Positions 8,116 to 18,262 of a DNA stretch of 64,000 nt are shown piece by piece. The stretch covers positions 310,001 to 374,000 of the forward strand of contig JADJON010000003.1 of assembly GCA_016713765.1 (NCBI GenBank), read 5' to 3'. The stretch comes from Bacteroidota bacterium (lineage in GTDB: Bacteria > Bacteroidota > Bacteroidia > AKYH767-A > 2013-40CM-41-45). The translations under genes and the position numbers were made by a program. The notes below the pieces were generated by a model that was not told the origin of the DNA, searched no databases, and worked only from the letters and a program-made list of their open reading frames with translations. The stretch's first letter is position 1. Each line of letters opens with the position of its first letter.

Positions 8116-9888
8116 ATGAGAGATTTCTTCAAGTATTTCCTGGCATCGGTCCTTGGTTTCGTGGTCGGGACCATCGTCCTCTTCTTCCTCTTCCTCGGCA
8201 TCGTCTCCCTGCTCGTCTCTTCCCTGCAGTCGGATACGGAAGTGACGGTACGGGATAAGTCGGTTGTCGAAATCCGACTCCAGTATCCCGTAAAAGAACG
8301 CAGCTCCAAGAACCCCTTCGAGTCGTTCGACTATGACGCGTTCGAAAGCCGACAGGAACTTGGTCTCCATGATATCCTGCGCAACATCGATAAAGCCCGT
8401 CGCGACGAACGGATAAAGGGCATTTTCCTCAACCTCAGCTCCCTCAGCATGGGTATCGCGACGCTCGACGAGATCCGTGGCGCGCTCAGCGAATTCCGCA
8501 AGAGCGGAAAGTTCATTTACGCTTATGCCGACTCCTATTCGCAAGGCGCCTACTACCTTGCTTCCGTTGCCAACACCGTTGCGGTCAATCCCGAAGGCGG
8601 CGTCGAACTGCGGGGCCTCCACACGGAACTGATGTTCTTTAAAGGAGCACTCGACAAGCTCGGCATCGAACCGGAAGTGATCCGGCACGGTAAATTCAAG
8701 AGCGCGATTGAACCGTTCACACTCGACAAGATGAGCCCCGAAAACAGGGAACAGATCAGCCGCCTGCTTGGCAGCGTCTGGAACACCTGGCTCGGGAATA
8801 TTTCCGCTGATCGTAAACTCCCGAAGGAAGAACTTCAGGCCATCGCCGATCAGTACCGTAGCCGCAAGGCGAAGGACGCGCTTGACCTCCGCCTGATCGA
8901 CAAGACCGCTTACTTCGACGAAGTAACCGATGACCTCCGCAAGCAATGCGGCCTTGAAGAGAAAGAGAAAGTACGCTACGTCGAATTGCAGAAATACAAC
9001 AAGGCGTACGTAAAACCCGAAAAGGAATTTTCCAACCGCAAGATCGCCGTCGTCTATGCGGTCGGCGAGATCCGCTCCGGACAAGGCAGCGACGAAGTGA
9101 TCGGTTCGGAGCGCATCAGCGAGGCCATTCGCAAAGCCCGCCTCGACACGACCGTCAAAGCCATCGTCCTGCGCGTGAATTCACCGGGTGGCAGCGCCCT
9201 TGCCTCCGAAGTGATCTGGCGCGAAGCCTTGCTGGCACGCAAAGCCAAACCGCTGGTGGTATCCATGGGTGACCTGGCGGCTTCCGGAGGCTACTATATC
9301 TCCTGTATCGCCGACACCATCGTCGCGCAAGCCAACACGCTTACAGGCTCCATCGGCGTGTTCGGACTGCTGTTCAACACCCAGAACATGTGGAAGGACA
9401 AACTCGGCATCACCTTCGACACCGTACGCACAGGCCGCTTTGCCGATATCGGCAGCCTCTCGCGTCCGCTGACCGCCGAAGAGCGCGCCATTTACCAGGA
9501 AGAAGTGGAACAGATCTACAACGTGTTCATCGGTCACGTGGCCGAAGGCCGGAACATGACCACCGCCGAGGTCGACAGCATCGGCCAGGGCCGCATCTGG
9601 TCAGGTACGGACGCGAAACAGATCGGGCTGGTCGATGTGATCGGCGGACTGGAAACTGCGAAATCCATTGCCGCGAAGATGGCCGGGCTCGACAACTACC
9701 GAACGGTCAACTATCCCGAGCAAAAGGAATTCCTGCAGAAGTTGATGGAAGACTTCTCCGCCGACGCGAAAGCCTACTTCGCCAAGGAAGAACTGGGCGA
9801 AAGCTATCGTTACTACGCGAAATTGCGCGAAGTCCTCAATAGCCAGGGCATTCAGGCACGCCTGCCGTACGAACTCTTCATCTACTGA
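8116..9888 (+). CDS. sppA: Signal peptide peptidase SppA, long (67K) form
   Basis: 590 residues in two tandem ClpP-like domains, as in the E. coli 67-kDa protein. One N-terminal membrane segment (about residues 10-36) anchors it in the inner membrane with the catalytic domains outside. The proposed catalytic dyad is present: Lys195 in the HGKFKSAIEPF motif of the first domain and Ser390 in GDLAASGGYYISC of the second. It degrades cleaved signal peptides left in the membrane. The PolX-like gene starts 8 bases downstream, so the two are probably cotranscribed, though no functional link is known. Confidence 0.95.
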   Translation: MRDFFKYFLASVLGFVVGTIVLFFLFLGIVSLLVSSLQSDTEVTVRDKSVVEIRLQYPVKERSSKNPFESFDYDAFESRQELGLHDILRNIDKARRDERIKGIFLNLSSLSMGIATLDEIRGALSEFRKSGKFIYAYADSYSQGAYYLASVANTVAVNPEGGVELRGLHTELMFFKGALDKLGIEPEVIRHGKFKSAIEPFTLDKMSPENREQISRLLGSVWNTWLGNISADRKLPKEELQAIADQYRSRKAKDALDLRLIDKTAYFDEVTDDLRKQCGLEEKEKVRYVELQKYNKAYVKPEKEFSNRKIAVVYAVGEIRSGQGSDEVIGSERISEAIRKARLDTTVKAIVLRVNSPGGSALASEVIWREALLARKAKPLVVSMGDLAASGGYYISCIADTIVAQANTLTGSIGVFGLLFNTQNMWKDKLGITFDTVRTGRFADIGSLSRPLTAEERAIYQEEVEQIYNVFIGHVAEGRNMTTAEVDSIGQGRIWSGTDAKQIGLVDVIGGLETAKSIAAKMAGLDNYRTVNYPEQKEFLQKLMEDFSADAKAYFAKEELGESYRYYAKLREVLNSQGIQARLPYELFIY

Positions 9889-9896
9889 ATCGGCGC

Positions 9897-11549
9897 ATGA
9901 CGAACAAGGAGATCGCGCGCGCCTTCAAACTGGCCGGACAACTGCTCGAGCTGCACGACGAAAACCCGTTCAAGGTCCGCTCTTTTCAAAACGCGGCCTT
10001 CAAAGTGGAACGACTGCCGGAAGCGCTCGAAACCATGGACGCAGCCGCCATCGCCGGGATCGAAGGGATCGGGAAGAGCCTGCAAGCGCGCATCCTGGAA
10101 CTGAATGAACGCGGTTCCTTCGACGAACTCGACGAACTGAAAAGCAAAACACCGGAAGGTATCCTCGAGATCCTTTCCATCAAAGGGCTGGGCCCAAAGA
10201 AGGTCCGCACACTCTGGCAGGAACTCGAGATCCAATCTGTCGGCGAACTGCTTTACGCTTGCCAGGAGAACCGGCTGGTTACCCTGAAAGGCTTTGGCGA
10301 GAAAACGCAGGAGCAGGTGCGTCACAGCATCGAGTACGCGCAATCCAACAAAGGCAAGTTCCTCTATGCGGTCATCGAGCCCCTTGCGCTTCAACTGCTC
10401 GCAGACTTGCGGCAAACTTCGGGTATCGGCTCCGCCGACTGGACCGGCACACTTCGCCGCGGTTGCGAGATCATCGAAACGGCGGAATTCGTAACAGTAG
10501 CCACAACTGAAAAGATCACCGCTTTTCTCGCCGACCATCCCCTGGTGGCAGGACAACCTGTTTCCACCGATGGAACGATGGTCCGCAGCTCACTGGCCGG
10601 AAGACTGCCGCTCGTGTTTCATTGCTGTTCCGAAAAAGCCTTCGGCAACACCCTGCTTCGCACGACAGGCGATGAAGCGCACCTGGCGCGTCTCAGCAGC
10701 GCGTTCAACTGGAACGCCTCACTCGAAGGTTCAGAGGTGGAGATCTATCGTACGATCGGTTACGCGTTTCCCGAACCTGAGCTACGCGAGGAGCTATGGG
10801 AAACACGCCAGCGACCCGATACGTCAAAGCTCATCACGGAAGCCGACCTGCGTGGCATCCTGCACAACCACTCCACCTGGTCCGACGGCACGCATTCGCT
10901 CGAAGTCATGGCACGCTATTGCCAGGAGCTCGGCTATGAATACCTCGGCATCTGCGACCACAGCCGCAGCGCATTTTATGCAAACGGCCTTTCGATCGAA
11001 CGCGTGGCTGAGCAGCACAAAGAGATCGAAGCGCTCAACAAGAAACTCGCCCCGTTCCGGATCCTGAAAGGGATCGAGTCCGACATCCTCACCGACGGCT
11101 CGCTCGACTACCCGGATGAAATCCTCGACACCTTCGACCTGGTCGTCGCTTCTGTCCACTCGGTCCTGAAGATGGACGAAAATAAAGCCACCGCACGCCT
11201 CATCCGCGCCGTCGAACACCCGGCAACCACCATCCTCGGCCATCCGACCGGGCGCCTTCTCCTCTCCCGCCCCGGCTACCCGATCGACCACCGCAAAGTG
11301 ATCGATGCCTGCGCCGCCAACGACGTGATCATCGAACTCAACGCGAATCCCTATCGCCTCGACATCGACTGGCGCTGGATCCCCTATGCACTCGACAAAG
11401 GCGTCATGATCTCCATCAACCCCGACGCCCACCGCAAAGAAGGCTACCACGACATGCACTTCGGCGTCCGCGCAGCAAGAAAAGGAGGACTCACGAAAGA
11501 GATGACGTTTAATGCGCTGTTACTGGTGGAGTTGGAGAAGCGGCTGTGA
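9897..11549 (+). CDS. polX: PolX-like protein with degenerate polymerase domain and intact PHP domain
   Basis: 550 residues with the full PolX architecture. An 8-kDa helix-hairpin-helix lyase-like domain (residues 1-90) and a second HhH ([15 protein letters not shown]) precede the palm. The nucleotidyltransferase core appears as [16 protein letters not shown] (from residue 184), and a C-terminal PHP phosphoesterase domain follows. The PHP metal ligands look complete: HNHSTWSDG from residue 323, ICDHS, GIESDI, SVHS, GHPTGR and NPDAHR. In the palm the DxD pair that follows GSxRRG in active PolX is T-x-E here. The third aspartate, expected before the LVF strand, is also absent. I infer a repair-associated 3'-5' exonuclease or phosphoesterase that has lost polymerase activity. 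Confidence 0.88.
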   Translation: MTNKEIARAFKLAGQLLELHDENPFKVRSFQNAAFKVERLPEALETMDAAAIAGIEGIGKSLQARILELNERGSFDELDELKSKTPEGILEILSIKGLGPKKVRTLWQELEIQSVGELLYACQENRLVTLKGFGEKTQEQVRHSIEYAQSNKGKFLYAVIEPLALQLLADLRQTSGIGSADWTGTLRRGCEIIETAEFVTVATTEKITAFLADHPLVAGQPVSTDGTMVRSSLAGRLPLVFHCCSEKAFGNTLLRTTGDEAHLARLSSAFNWNASLEGSEVEIYRTIGYAFPEPELREELWETRQRPDTSKLITEADLRGILHNHSTWSDGTHSLEVMARYCQELGYEYLGICDHSRSAFYANGLSIERVAEQHKEIEALNKKLAPFRILKGIESDILTDGSLDYPDEILDTFDLVVASVHSVLKMDENKATARLIRAVEHPATTILGHPTGRLLLSRPGYPIDHRKVIDACAANDVIIELNANPYRLDIDWRWIPYALDKGVMISINPDAHRKEGYHDMHFGVRAARKGGLTKEMTFNALLLVELEKRL

Positions 11550-11559
11550 TGTACAGCAA

Positions 11560-11747
<188 letters not shown>

Positions 11748-11772
11748 CCGAAGCGCGCAGCGCGAAGGCGGA

Positions 11773-12012
11773 CTATTGATCCAACTTCTTCGCCTCTTCC
11801 TTCTTCTCCGCCGGCTTGCTCTCCGTATTCGCGGCGTCGCGGATCTCGCGTTCCACCCCGTTCATCGCGTCCTTGAAGTCGCGCATGCCGCGACCGAGTC
11901 CCTTCGCCAACTCGGGGATCTGTTTCGATCCGAAAAAGAGCAGGACAACCAGCAGGATGACAAAGATCTCACCGCCACCGAGGTTCAGAAAGAGCAGGGA
12001 TTGGAGCAACAT
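11773..12012 (-). CDS. tatA: Twin-arginine translocase subunit TatA
   Basis: 79 residues. One N-terminal membrane helix (about residues 9-30: [17 protein letters not shown]) is followed by the invariant [21 protein letters not shown] amphipathic region and a charged lysine/glutamate-rich tail. It forms the pore-lining oligomer of the Tat system for folded proteins. No tatC lies nearby, as is common in this phylum. Two tandem promoter boxes lie just upstream. Downstream are the heptanucleotide arrays rather than a clear terminator. Confidence 0.95.
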   Translation of the reverse strand: MLLQSLLFLNLGGGEIFVILLVVLLFFGSKQIPELAKGLGRGMRDFKDAMNGVEREIRDAANTESKPAEKKEEAKKLDQ

Positions 12013-12029
12013 GGTAGGATTATTTATCG

Positions 12030-12049
12030 CAAAGGTAGCTGCAAAGGTA
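12030..12049 (-). promoter_or_regulatory. Two tandem promoter -7 boxes for tatA
   Basis: The minus strand carries TACCTTTG twice, at 12042-12049 and 12030-12037, 12 bases apart. Both match TAnnTTTG. The nearer one ends 18 bases before the ATG. Confidence 0.6.
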
Positions 12050-12104
12050 GTCGGAAAGCATGAAGGTTTAAGGAGGGCTTTTTTCAGCTTTGCCCTTTGA
12101 ATTC

Positions 12105-12138
12105 AAAAAAAAGAGCCTGATCGGGATCGACCAGGCTC
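12105..12138 (-). terminator. Terminator of secDF
   Basis: The minus-strand stem GAGCCTG / CAGGCTC with an inner GATC pairing runs into eight T residues, 22 bases past the secDF stop. Confidence 0.85.
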
Positions 12139-12159
12139 CATTTTCAGGATTCGTTAATA

Positions 12160-15100
12160 TCAGTCTTTCTTCTTGTCTTCAGAATCCAGTTTCGCGAAAT
12201 CGACTACGACCGGCGTAGCGATACAGATCGACGAATAGGTTCCGATCACGATACCGATCAACAGGGCGAAGGTGAATCCGCGGATAACCTCTCCGCCGAA
12301 GATGAAGATCGCCAGCAGTACGAAGAAAATCGTCAGCGAGGTATTGATCGTACGGCTCAGCGTGGCGTTGAGCGCGTCATTGATCACCTTACGCTGGTTG
12401 TGCGCGTGGTGGTGTACGCCGACAAACTCGCGGATACGGTCGAATACCACGACGGTATCGGTCATCGAGTAGCCCATAACCGTCAGGATCGCGGCGATGA
12501 AGGCCTGGTCGATCTCCAGCGAGAAGGGCAGTACGCCGTTGAAGATGGCGAAGAAGCTCAGTACCACGACCGCGTCGTGCAGCAGGGCGATCACAGCGCC
12601 CAGACCGAACTGCCAACGCTTGAAGCGGATGAAGATGTAGATGAACATCAGCGCGCAGGAGATCAGGATCGCCCAGATAGCGGATGATTTGATATCATCG
12701 GCGATGGTCGGACCTACTTTCTGGGTGCTGAGCACCGTGTAATTGCCGCCGATGGCTTTCAGACCCTCATTCAGCTTGTCCGTCACACGCACTTCGGCAT
12801 CCTGTGCGGGATCGTCGATCAGGTAGGTGGTGGTGATCTTCACCTGGTTCTCGCCGCCGAAGGTCTTTACTTCCGGAGATTTGCCGAACGGGCCTTTGAG
12901 CGCGTCGATCACGTCGACGGTCGCCATCGGCTTCTCGAAGCGCACCACATAGCTGCGGCCGCCCTGGAAGTCAACACCGAAGTTCAGACCCTTGGTCACG
13001 AACGCGGCAATACCCGCCGCGATGATGAGGCCGCTGATCATGTAGTAGATCTTCCGGCGCTCCACGAAGTTGATGTGGATGTTCTTGAAGGCGCCTTTGG
13101 AGAAGTTGTTCCAGAAGCGGATGTCCTTGTTACGACCGAGCATCCATTCGAAGATCATGCGCGTGATGAAGATAGCGCAGAACAGCGAAGTGAGAATACC
13201 GATGATCAGCGTCGTCGCGAATCCCTGGATCGGACCCGTACCGAATACATACAGGATGATACCGAGGATCAGGGTCGTGACGTTGGAGTCGATGATCGAA
13301 GAGTAAGCGTGCTTGAATCCGTCGGAGATCGCGAGGCGAAGTCCTTTGCCCAGCGCCATCTCTTCCCGCACACGTTCGAAGATGAGGATGTTCGCGTCAA
13401 CCGAGAGACCGATCGTGAGGACGATACCGGCGATTCCCGGCAGCGTCAGCACGGCGCCCAGCGAGGCGAGAATGCCCATGATGAAGAACACGTTCGCGAA
13501 GAGGGCGATGTCGGCCACAAGACCGGCGTTGCTGTAATACGAAACCATGAACAACAGCACCAGCACCAACGCGATCACGAACGAGATGAGACCGGCGTTG
13601 ATGGCTTCCTGACCAAGCGTCGGCCCCACGACAGTATCTTCCACAATGCGTGCGGGAGCCGGAAGTTTACCGACTTTCAGCACGTTCGCGAGATCGTCCG
13701 CTTCTTCCAGCGTGAACTGACCGGTGATGCTGGAATTTCCACCTGAGATCTCGTTCTGTACGACCGGGAAGGAATAGACGTAATCGTCGAGTACGATGGC
13801 TACCGATTTGCCGATGTTCTGACCCGTCAACCGTTTCCAGGTGCGTGCGCCTTCCGCGTTCATGCTCATGCCGATCTCCCAATTGTCGGAGAACTGGCCT
13901 TTCTGCTTACGCGCGTCGACGACCGCGGAACCGTCAAGCGGAGCCTGGAAGTCGCGGTTCGGCATCTTGATGGCAACGAGCTGCAGCACGCGGCCTTCCG
14001 CGTCGATCGGCTTCACCGACCAGAACGCCTTGAACTCACGCGGGAATTTCGAACGCACCTGCGGCATGGCGAGGTACTGGTTCACACGGGCGGTGTCCTT
14101 GATCAGCGACATGCCGATGACCGGCCCTTTGCGCAGTTCCGATTGTCCCTGCTCGTTCTGTCCGACCGAAGGGGTCAGCACAGCGAAGAAGGGATTCTCA
14201 CGCGCGAAGTCTTCGAACGACTTCTGTCCGGTGGTATCCGTTTTCGCGGTATCTCCGCCTTCTTTCTTGTCGCCGAGTTGGGCTACCAGGTCTTCCGACT
14301 TGGCAGCCGTATCCGCTGCGGCAGTCGCGTCTTTCAATGTATCAGCCGGAACAGCGAGGCTGTCGGTATTGATCGCTTCAGCCTGCACCGTGGTGTCGGC
14401 AGCACCCGTCAGCTTGAGGGCCTTGTTGGCCTCCTCCAGCATCGGGTAGATCTCGGTGTTGTCATAGGTCTCCCAGAACTCGAGCTTCGCCGTACCCTGG
14501 AGGAGCTTGCGAACACGCTCGGGTTCTTTGATACCCGGAAGCTCGACGAGGATTCGTCCGTTGCCCAGCTTCTGTACGTTCGGCTGGGTAACGCCGAACT
14601 TGTCGATACGGGTCTTGATGATCTGGTAGGTACGATCAAAGGCGGCATTCGCTTCCGTCTGAATGATCTGCTTCACTTCCTCATTCGAAGAGTTGAAGTT
14701 GATGCGTTCGGACAATTCCTTGGTCGCGAAAATGGCCGCGAGACGACCGTTCGGATCGAGCTTTTGGAATTCATCGACGAACAGGGATACGAAGTCCTTC
14801 TGACTCTTCGACTGGGCGGCAACGGCGTTGTCCAGGGCCTTGTTGAAGGTGGCGTCCGTACTGTGGTTGGCCATCGAACGGATCAGATCCACCAGCGACA
14901 CTTCAAGGGTGACGTTCATGCCGCCTTTGAGGTCAAGACCGAGGTTCAGTTCGTTCTCTTTACACTTCTTGTACGTGTGACCGAAGATCGGATACACCGG
15001 CTGGGTGTTCACCGAGTCGAGGTACTGACGCTCCTTCGCCGGATCTCCGTTGGCGAACGCCTTGGCATCCTTTTCAACACTGCGCGTGACCAGCGTAAAT

Positions 15101-15168
15101 GATAGCTGGTAAACACAGACCAGGGCCAGCAGGATCGCAAACAGTTTTACAGCTCCTTTGGATTGCAT
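12160..15168 (-). CDS. secDF: Fused protein translocase subunit SecDF
   Basis: 1002 residues combining SecD and SecF, the proton-driven partner of SecYEG that pulls proteins across the inner membrane. The SecD half has LNLGLDLKGGMNVTLEVS at the first periplasmic domain and the GLSVDANILIFERVREE segment in membrane helices. The SecF half begins near residue 650 with NFGVDFQGGRSYVVRFE and ends in the matching TDTVVVFDRIRE segment. A low-complexity insert rich in Thr, Ala and Asp (about residues 245-310) lies in the periplasmic part; such inserts are seen in Bacteroidota SecDF. It has its own promoter and terminator, so it is a single-gene unit. Confidence 0.97.
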   Translation of the reverse strand: MQSKGAVKLFAILLALVCVYQLSFTLVTRSVEKDAKAFANGDPAKERQYLDSVNTQPVYPIFGHTYKKCKENELNLGLDLKGGMNVTLEVSLVDLIRSMANHSTDATFNKALDNAVAAQSKSQKDFVSLFVDEFQKLDPNGRLAAIFATKELSERINFNSSNEEVKQIIQTEANAAFDRTYQIIKTRIDKFGVTQPNVQKLGNGRILVELPGIKEPERVRKLLQGTAKLEFWETYDNTEIYPMLEEANKALKLTGAADTTVQAEAINTDSLAVPADTLKDATAAADTAAKSEDLVAQLGDKKEGGDTAKTDTTGQKSFEDFARENPFFAVLTPSVGQNEQGQSELRKGPVIGMSLIKDTARVNQYLAMPQVRSKFPREFKAFWSVKPIDAEGRVLQLVAIKMPNRDFQAPLDGSAVVDARKQKGQFSDNWEIGMSMNAEGARTWKRLTGQNIGKSVAIVLDDYVYSFPVVQNEISGGNSSITGQFTLEEADDLANVLKVGKLPAPARIVEDTVVGPTLGQEAINAGLISFVIALVLVLLFMVSYYSNAGLVADIALFANVFFIMGILASLGAVLTLPGIAGIVLTIGLSVDANILIFERVREEMALGKGLRLAISDGFKHAYSSIIDSNVTTLILGIILYVFGTGPIQGFATTLIIGILTSLFCAIFITRMIFEWMLGRNKDIRFWNNFSKGAFKNIHINFVERRKIYYMISGLIIAAGIAAFVTKGLNFGVDFQGGRSYVVRFEKPMATVDVIDALKGPFGKSPEVKTFGGENQVKITTTYLIDDPAQDAEVRVTDKLNEGLKAIGGNYTVLSTQKVGPTIADDIKSSAIWAILISCALMFIYIFIRFKRWQFGLGAVIALLHDAVVVLSFFAIFNGVLPFSLEIDQAFIAAILTVMGYSMTDTVVVFDRIREFVGVHHHAHNQRKVINDALNATLSRTINTSLTIFFVLLAIFIFGGEVIRGFTFALLIGIVIGTYSSICIATPVVVDFAKLDSEDKKKD

Positions 15169-15225
15169 GGATGATAATTGGGTTAATAGAATATGAGTGG
15201 CTTACGCCCAATTTTTTTGAGCGTG

Positions 15226-15233
15226 CAAAGATA
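15226..15233 (-). promoter_or_regulatory. Promoter -7 box for secDF
   Basis: The minus strand reads TATCTTTG, a full match, 58 bases before the secDF ATG. The small gene at 15314 therefore lies outside the main secDF transcript. Confidence 0.65.
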
Positions 15234-15313
15234 GAATTTACAGGCTTAAATCCAATTTTAAACGGAAATCGGCCTTTTATCGGCAGAAGTGGAATTCCGG
15301 GCAAAAAAGGCGA

Positions 15314-15505
15314 TTACTTTCCCTGTTCCTGCTGCACGCCACCCGAACCCGCGTCTTGCGGATGCAGGACTTCCGGATGCGTGATCAGGCTGATCAGCAG
15401 GAATAACAGGGCGTAAAAGAGAAAGACGCCGGCAAAGCGCAAGGCTCCTTTGAACGGCATTTCATGCCGGGGAGCTGCGGAAAGGGTATTGGTGTGAACT
15501 ACCAT
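15314..15505 (-). CDS. Small single-span membrane protein, unknown
   Basis: 63 residues from ATG 15505, or 47 from the internal MPFKGALRF. One strong membrane helix (RFAGVFLFYALLFLLISLI) is followed by a short polar tail rich in Gln and Gly. I do not recognise the family. It follows another tiny membrane protein (15540-15701) on the same strand after 34 bases, so the two may form a unit. The hydrophobic segment, sound codon use and paired layout favour a real gene, but size makes this uncertain. Confidence 0.5.
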   Translation of the reverse strand: MVVHTNTLSAAPRHEMPFKGALRFAGVFLFYALLFLLISLITHPEVLHPQDAGSGGVQQEQGK

Positions 15506-15539
15506 AAAGTGTCTCTAAATCAATCAGATGTAAATAAAA

Positions 15540-15701
15540 TCAGGGCTGAAGGGAGCCAAGCAGGGAGGTTTCCGACGCAGACTGGATTAGCAGGTATCCG
15601 AGCACGGCCGCTCCCAGCAAAGCCTGGAGCAAGAGGGTGGTCGGAGCGAAGAGTTGTCGGCGGTAGCGTTCGTTGGTCGAACCGATCTTGTAGCTGTTCA
15701 T
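15540..15701 (-). CDS. Small single-span membrane protein, unknown
   Basis: 53 residues if the ATG at 15701 is used ([18 protein letters not shown]...). A longer form from 15758 would run into the divergent aconitase promoter. A positively charged N-terminus is followed by one predicted membrane helix ([20 protein letters not shown]) and a short tail ending SLLGSLQP. The charge distribution suggests N-in, C-out topology. The family is not recognised. An overlapping frame (15520-15741) is also open but its translation looks random. Confidence 0.45.
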   Translation of the reverse strand: MNSYKIGSTNERYRRQLFAPTTLLLQALLGAAVLGYLLIQSASETSLLGSLQP

Positions 15702-15810
15702 CGCATGCAGGTTGTTTTGGGGAAAATATACGCCCCGCCACCGGTGAGGATTACTCAATCCTACCGACCTTCTTACAGGAGGAGTTCACCCGCCCCCGCC
15801 GCTTTTTTCG

Positions 15811-15818
15811 TACCTTTG
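15811..15818 (+). promoter_or_regulatory. Promoter -7 box for aconitase
   Basis: TACCTTTG, a full TAnnTTTG match, 21 bases before the ATG at 15840. This also argues against any start further upstream. Confidence 0.7.
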
Positions 15819-15839
15819 CAGTCCGAAAAACAGAGAAAA

Positions 15840-18110
15840 ATGGCCTTTGACATCGAAATGATCAAAGCGATCTACGCCCAACTCCCCTCCCGCGTAGCCG
15901 CTGCCCGCAAATTGGTCGGTCGACCGCTCACCCTCACCGAAAAAATTCTCTACTCCCACCTCACGACCGCGCTGCCTTCAAAGGCCTACGAGCGAGCGAA
16001 ATCGTACGTCGACTTCAACCCGGACCGCGTAGCCATGCAGGACGCGACCGCCCAAATGGCCCTGCTGCAGTTCATGCAGGCCGGTCGTCCGAAGGTCGCG
16101 GTTCCCTCTACCGTTCATTGCGATCACCTCATCACCGCTAAAACCGGCAGCAAGGAAGACCTTGCATTCGCCATCAAGGAAAGCGAAGAGGTCTTCAACT
16201 TCCTTTCGTCCGTCTCCAATAAATACGGCATCGGCTTCTGGAAGCCGGGCGCCGGTATCATCCACCAGGTGGTACTCGAGAACTACGCCTTCCCCGGCGG
16301 TATGATGATCGGTACCGACAGCCATACGGTGAATGCCGGCGGCCTCGGCATGATCGCCATCGGTGTCGGCGGTGCCGATGCCTGCGACGTGATGGCCGGA
16401 CTTCCCTGGGAACTCAAGTGGCCGAAACTCATCGGCATCAAACTGACCGGTAAACTCAACGGCTGGACCAGCGCGAAGGATGTGATCCTGAAAGTCGCCG
16501 GCATCCTCACCGTGAAAGGCGGTACCGGCGCGGTCGTCGAATACTTCGGCGAAGGCGCGACGTCCATGAGCTGTACCGGCAAAGGCACGATCTGTAACAT
16601 GGGCGCCGAGATCGGCGCTACCACTTCCACCTTCGGCTACGATGCCAGCATGGAACGCTACCTGCGCTCCACCGGTCGCGCCGATGTAGCCGAACTGGCC
16701 AACGCGGTGCGCGAACACCTCACCGGCGACGCGGAAGTGTATGCCGATCCGAAAAAATATTTCGACGAAGTGATCGAGATCAACCTCAGCGAACTCGAAC
16801 CGCACGTCAACGGCCCCTTCTCCCCCGACCTGGCTACTCCAATCAGTAAAATGAAAGAGGTTGCCGCCGCAAACGGCTGGCCGGTGAAAGTGGAAGTCGG
16901 CCTGATCGGCTCCTGCACCAACTCCTCCTACGAAGACATCGCGCGTGCCGCTTCCCTCGCGAAGCAGGCGGTCGAGAAAAAACTGGTCCCGAAAGCGGAG
17001 TTCACCATCACGCCCGGATCGGAGCAGGTGCGCTACACCATCGAACGCGACGGCTTCATCGGCACCTTCGACAAGATCGGCGCGAAGGTATTCGCCAACG
17101 CCTGCGGCCCCTGCATCGGCATGTGGGCGCGCATGGGCGCCGAGAAGCAGGAGAAGAACACCATCGTTCACTCCTTCAACCGCAACTTCAAAGCACGCAA
17201 CGACAGCAACCCGAACACCTTCGCGTTCGTCGCTTCGCCTGAACTGGTGACCGCCCTGGCCCTCGCCGGCGACCTCAGGTTCAACCCGATCACCGATACG
17301 CTCGTCAACGCGGAAGGCAAGGCGGTGAAACTCGAACCGCCTTCCGGCGACGAACTGCCGTCGAAAGGGTTCGCGGTGGAAGACAACGGCTACCAGGCAC
17401 CCGCGGCCGACGGTTCGCGTGTGCAGGTCGTTGTTGATCCGAAGTCCTCCCGCCTCCAACTCCTCGATCCGTTCCGCCCCTGGGAAGGCGCCGATCTCGT
17501 CGGCCTCCGCCTCCTCATCAAGGCGAAAGGCAAGTGCACCACCGACCACATCTCCCCGGCCGGCAAGTGGCTCAAGTTCCGCGGTCACCTCGACAACATC
17601 AGCAACAACATGCTGACGGGCGCGACGAACTTCTTCAACGACAAAGCCAACTCGGTCAAGAACCAGTTGAACGGTCAGTACGACGAAGTGCCGAACGTGC
17701 AGCGCGCCTACAAAGCCGCCGGTATCGGCTCGATCGTGGTGGGCGATGAAAACTACGGCGAAGGCTCCAGCCGCGAACACGCCGCCATGGAACCCCGCCA
17801 CCTCGGCGTACGCGCGGTGCTCGTGAAGTCCTTCGCGCGCATCCACGAGACGAACCTCAAGAAGCAGGGCATGCTGGCGCTGACGTTCGCCAACCCGGCC
17901 GACTACGACAAGATCCGCGAAGACGACTCGATCGACCTGATCGGTCTCACCGGCTTCGCACCGGGCGTTCCGCTGACGCTGGTGGCGCACCATACCGACG
18001 GCTCCGAAGACCGCTTCCAGGTCAACCACACCTACAACGAGAACCAGATCGAGTGGTTCAAAGCCGGCGGCGCGCTCAACATCATCCGCGCATCGGTGAA
18101 CGAAGGTTGA
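15840..18110 (+). CDS. acnA: Aconitate hydratase, mitochondrial type
   Basis: 756 residues from the ATG at 15840 ([15 protein letters not shown]); the frame is open further upstream but the promoter box at 15811 fixes this start. It interconverts citrate and isocitrate in the TCA cycle. The three [4Fe-4S] ligands are Cys359 ([11 protein letters not shown]), Cys422 and Cys425 ([10 protein letters not shown]). The swivel domain carries the substrate-binding [19 protein letters not shown] motif. Length and motifs match the mitochondrial-type aconitase found in Bacteroidota rather than the longer AcnA/IRP type. It is a single-gene unit ended by a strong hairpin. The symbol is generic. Confidence 0.96.
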   Translation: MAFDIEMIKAIYAQLPSRVAAARKLVGRPLTLTEKILYSHLTTALPSKAYERAKSYVDFNPDRVAMQDATAQMALLQFMQAGRPKVAVPSTVHCDHLITAKTGSKEDLAFAIKESEEVFNFLSSVSNKYGIGFWKPGAGIIHQVVLENYAFPGGMMIGTDSHTVNAGGLGMIAIGVGGADACDVMAGLPWELKWPKLIGIKLTGKLNGWTSAKDVILKVAGILTVKGGTGAVVEYFGEGATSMSCTGKGTICNMGAEIGATTSTFGYDASMERYLRSTGRADVAELANAVREHLTGDAEVYADPKKYFDEVIEINLSELEPHVNGPFSPDLATPISKMKEVAAANGWPVKVEVGLIGSCTNSSYEDIARAASLAKQAVEKKLVPKAEFTITPGSEQVRYTIERDGFIGTFDKIGAKVFANACGPCIGMWARMGAEKQEKNTIVHSFNRNFKARNDSNPNTFAFVASPELVTALALAGDLRFNPITDTLVNAEGKAVKLEPPSGDELPSKGFAVEDNGYQAPAADGSRVQVVVDPKSSRLQLLDPFRPWEGADLVGLRLLIKAKGKCTTDHISPAGKWLKFRGHLDNISNNMLTGATNFFNDKANSVKNQLNGQYDEVPNVQRAYKAAGIGSIVVGDENYGEGSSREHAAMEPRHLGVRAVLVKSFARIHETNLKKQGMLALTFANPADYDKIREDDSIDLIGLTGFAPGVPLTLVAHHTDGSEDRFQVNHTYNENQIEWFKAGGALNIIRASVNEG

Positions 18111-18131
18111 TCGTACCTTGAAGAGTTCATG

Positions 18132-18180
18132 CGCGCCCCGGAGCGATTCACAGACGAATCGGTCCGGGGCGCGATCTTTT
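18132..18180 (+). terminator. Strong terminator after aconitase
   Basis: An 11-bp GC stem starting CGCGCCCCGGA, extended by a CGATTC / GAATCG inner stem, is followed by ATCTTTT. It begins 22 bases past the aconitase stop. Confidence 0.8.
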
Positions 18181-18225
18181 CCGCCAACTGCCTCGCGGGT
18201 CATTTTACCTGCTGATCAAACCCTG

Positions 18226-18233
18226 TATCTTTG
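18226..18233 (+). promoter_or_regulatory. Promoter -7 box for the FAD/NAD(P)-binding protein
   Basis: TATCTTTG, a full match, 29 bases before the ATG. Confidence 0.65.
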
Positions 18234-18262
18234 AACCCTTCACATCTGCTGCCCGCGCTTTT

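Noticed and set aside
15978..18203. A 741-codon open frame antisense to aconitase
   Set aside because: The translation is low-complexity and matches no family; it is a shadow of a GC-rich, strongly biased coding strand. The aconitase frame has complete motifs.
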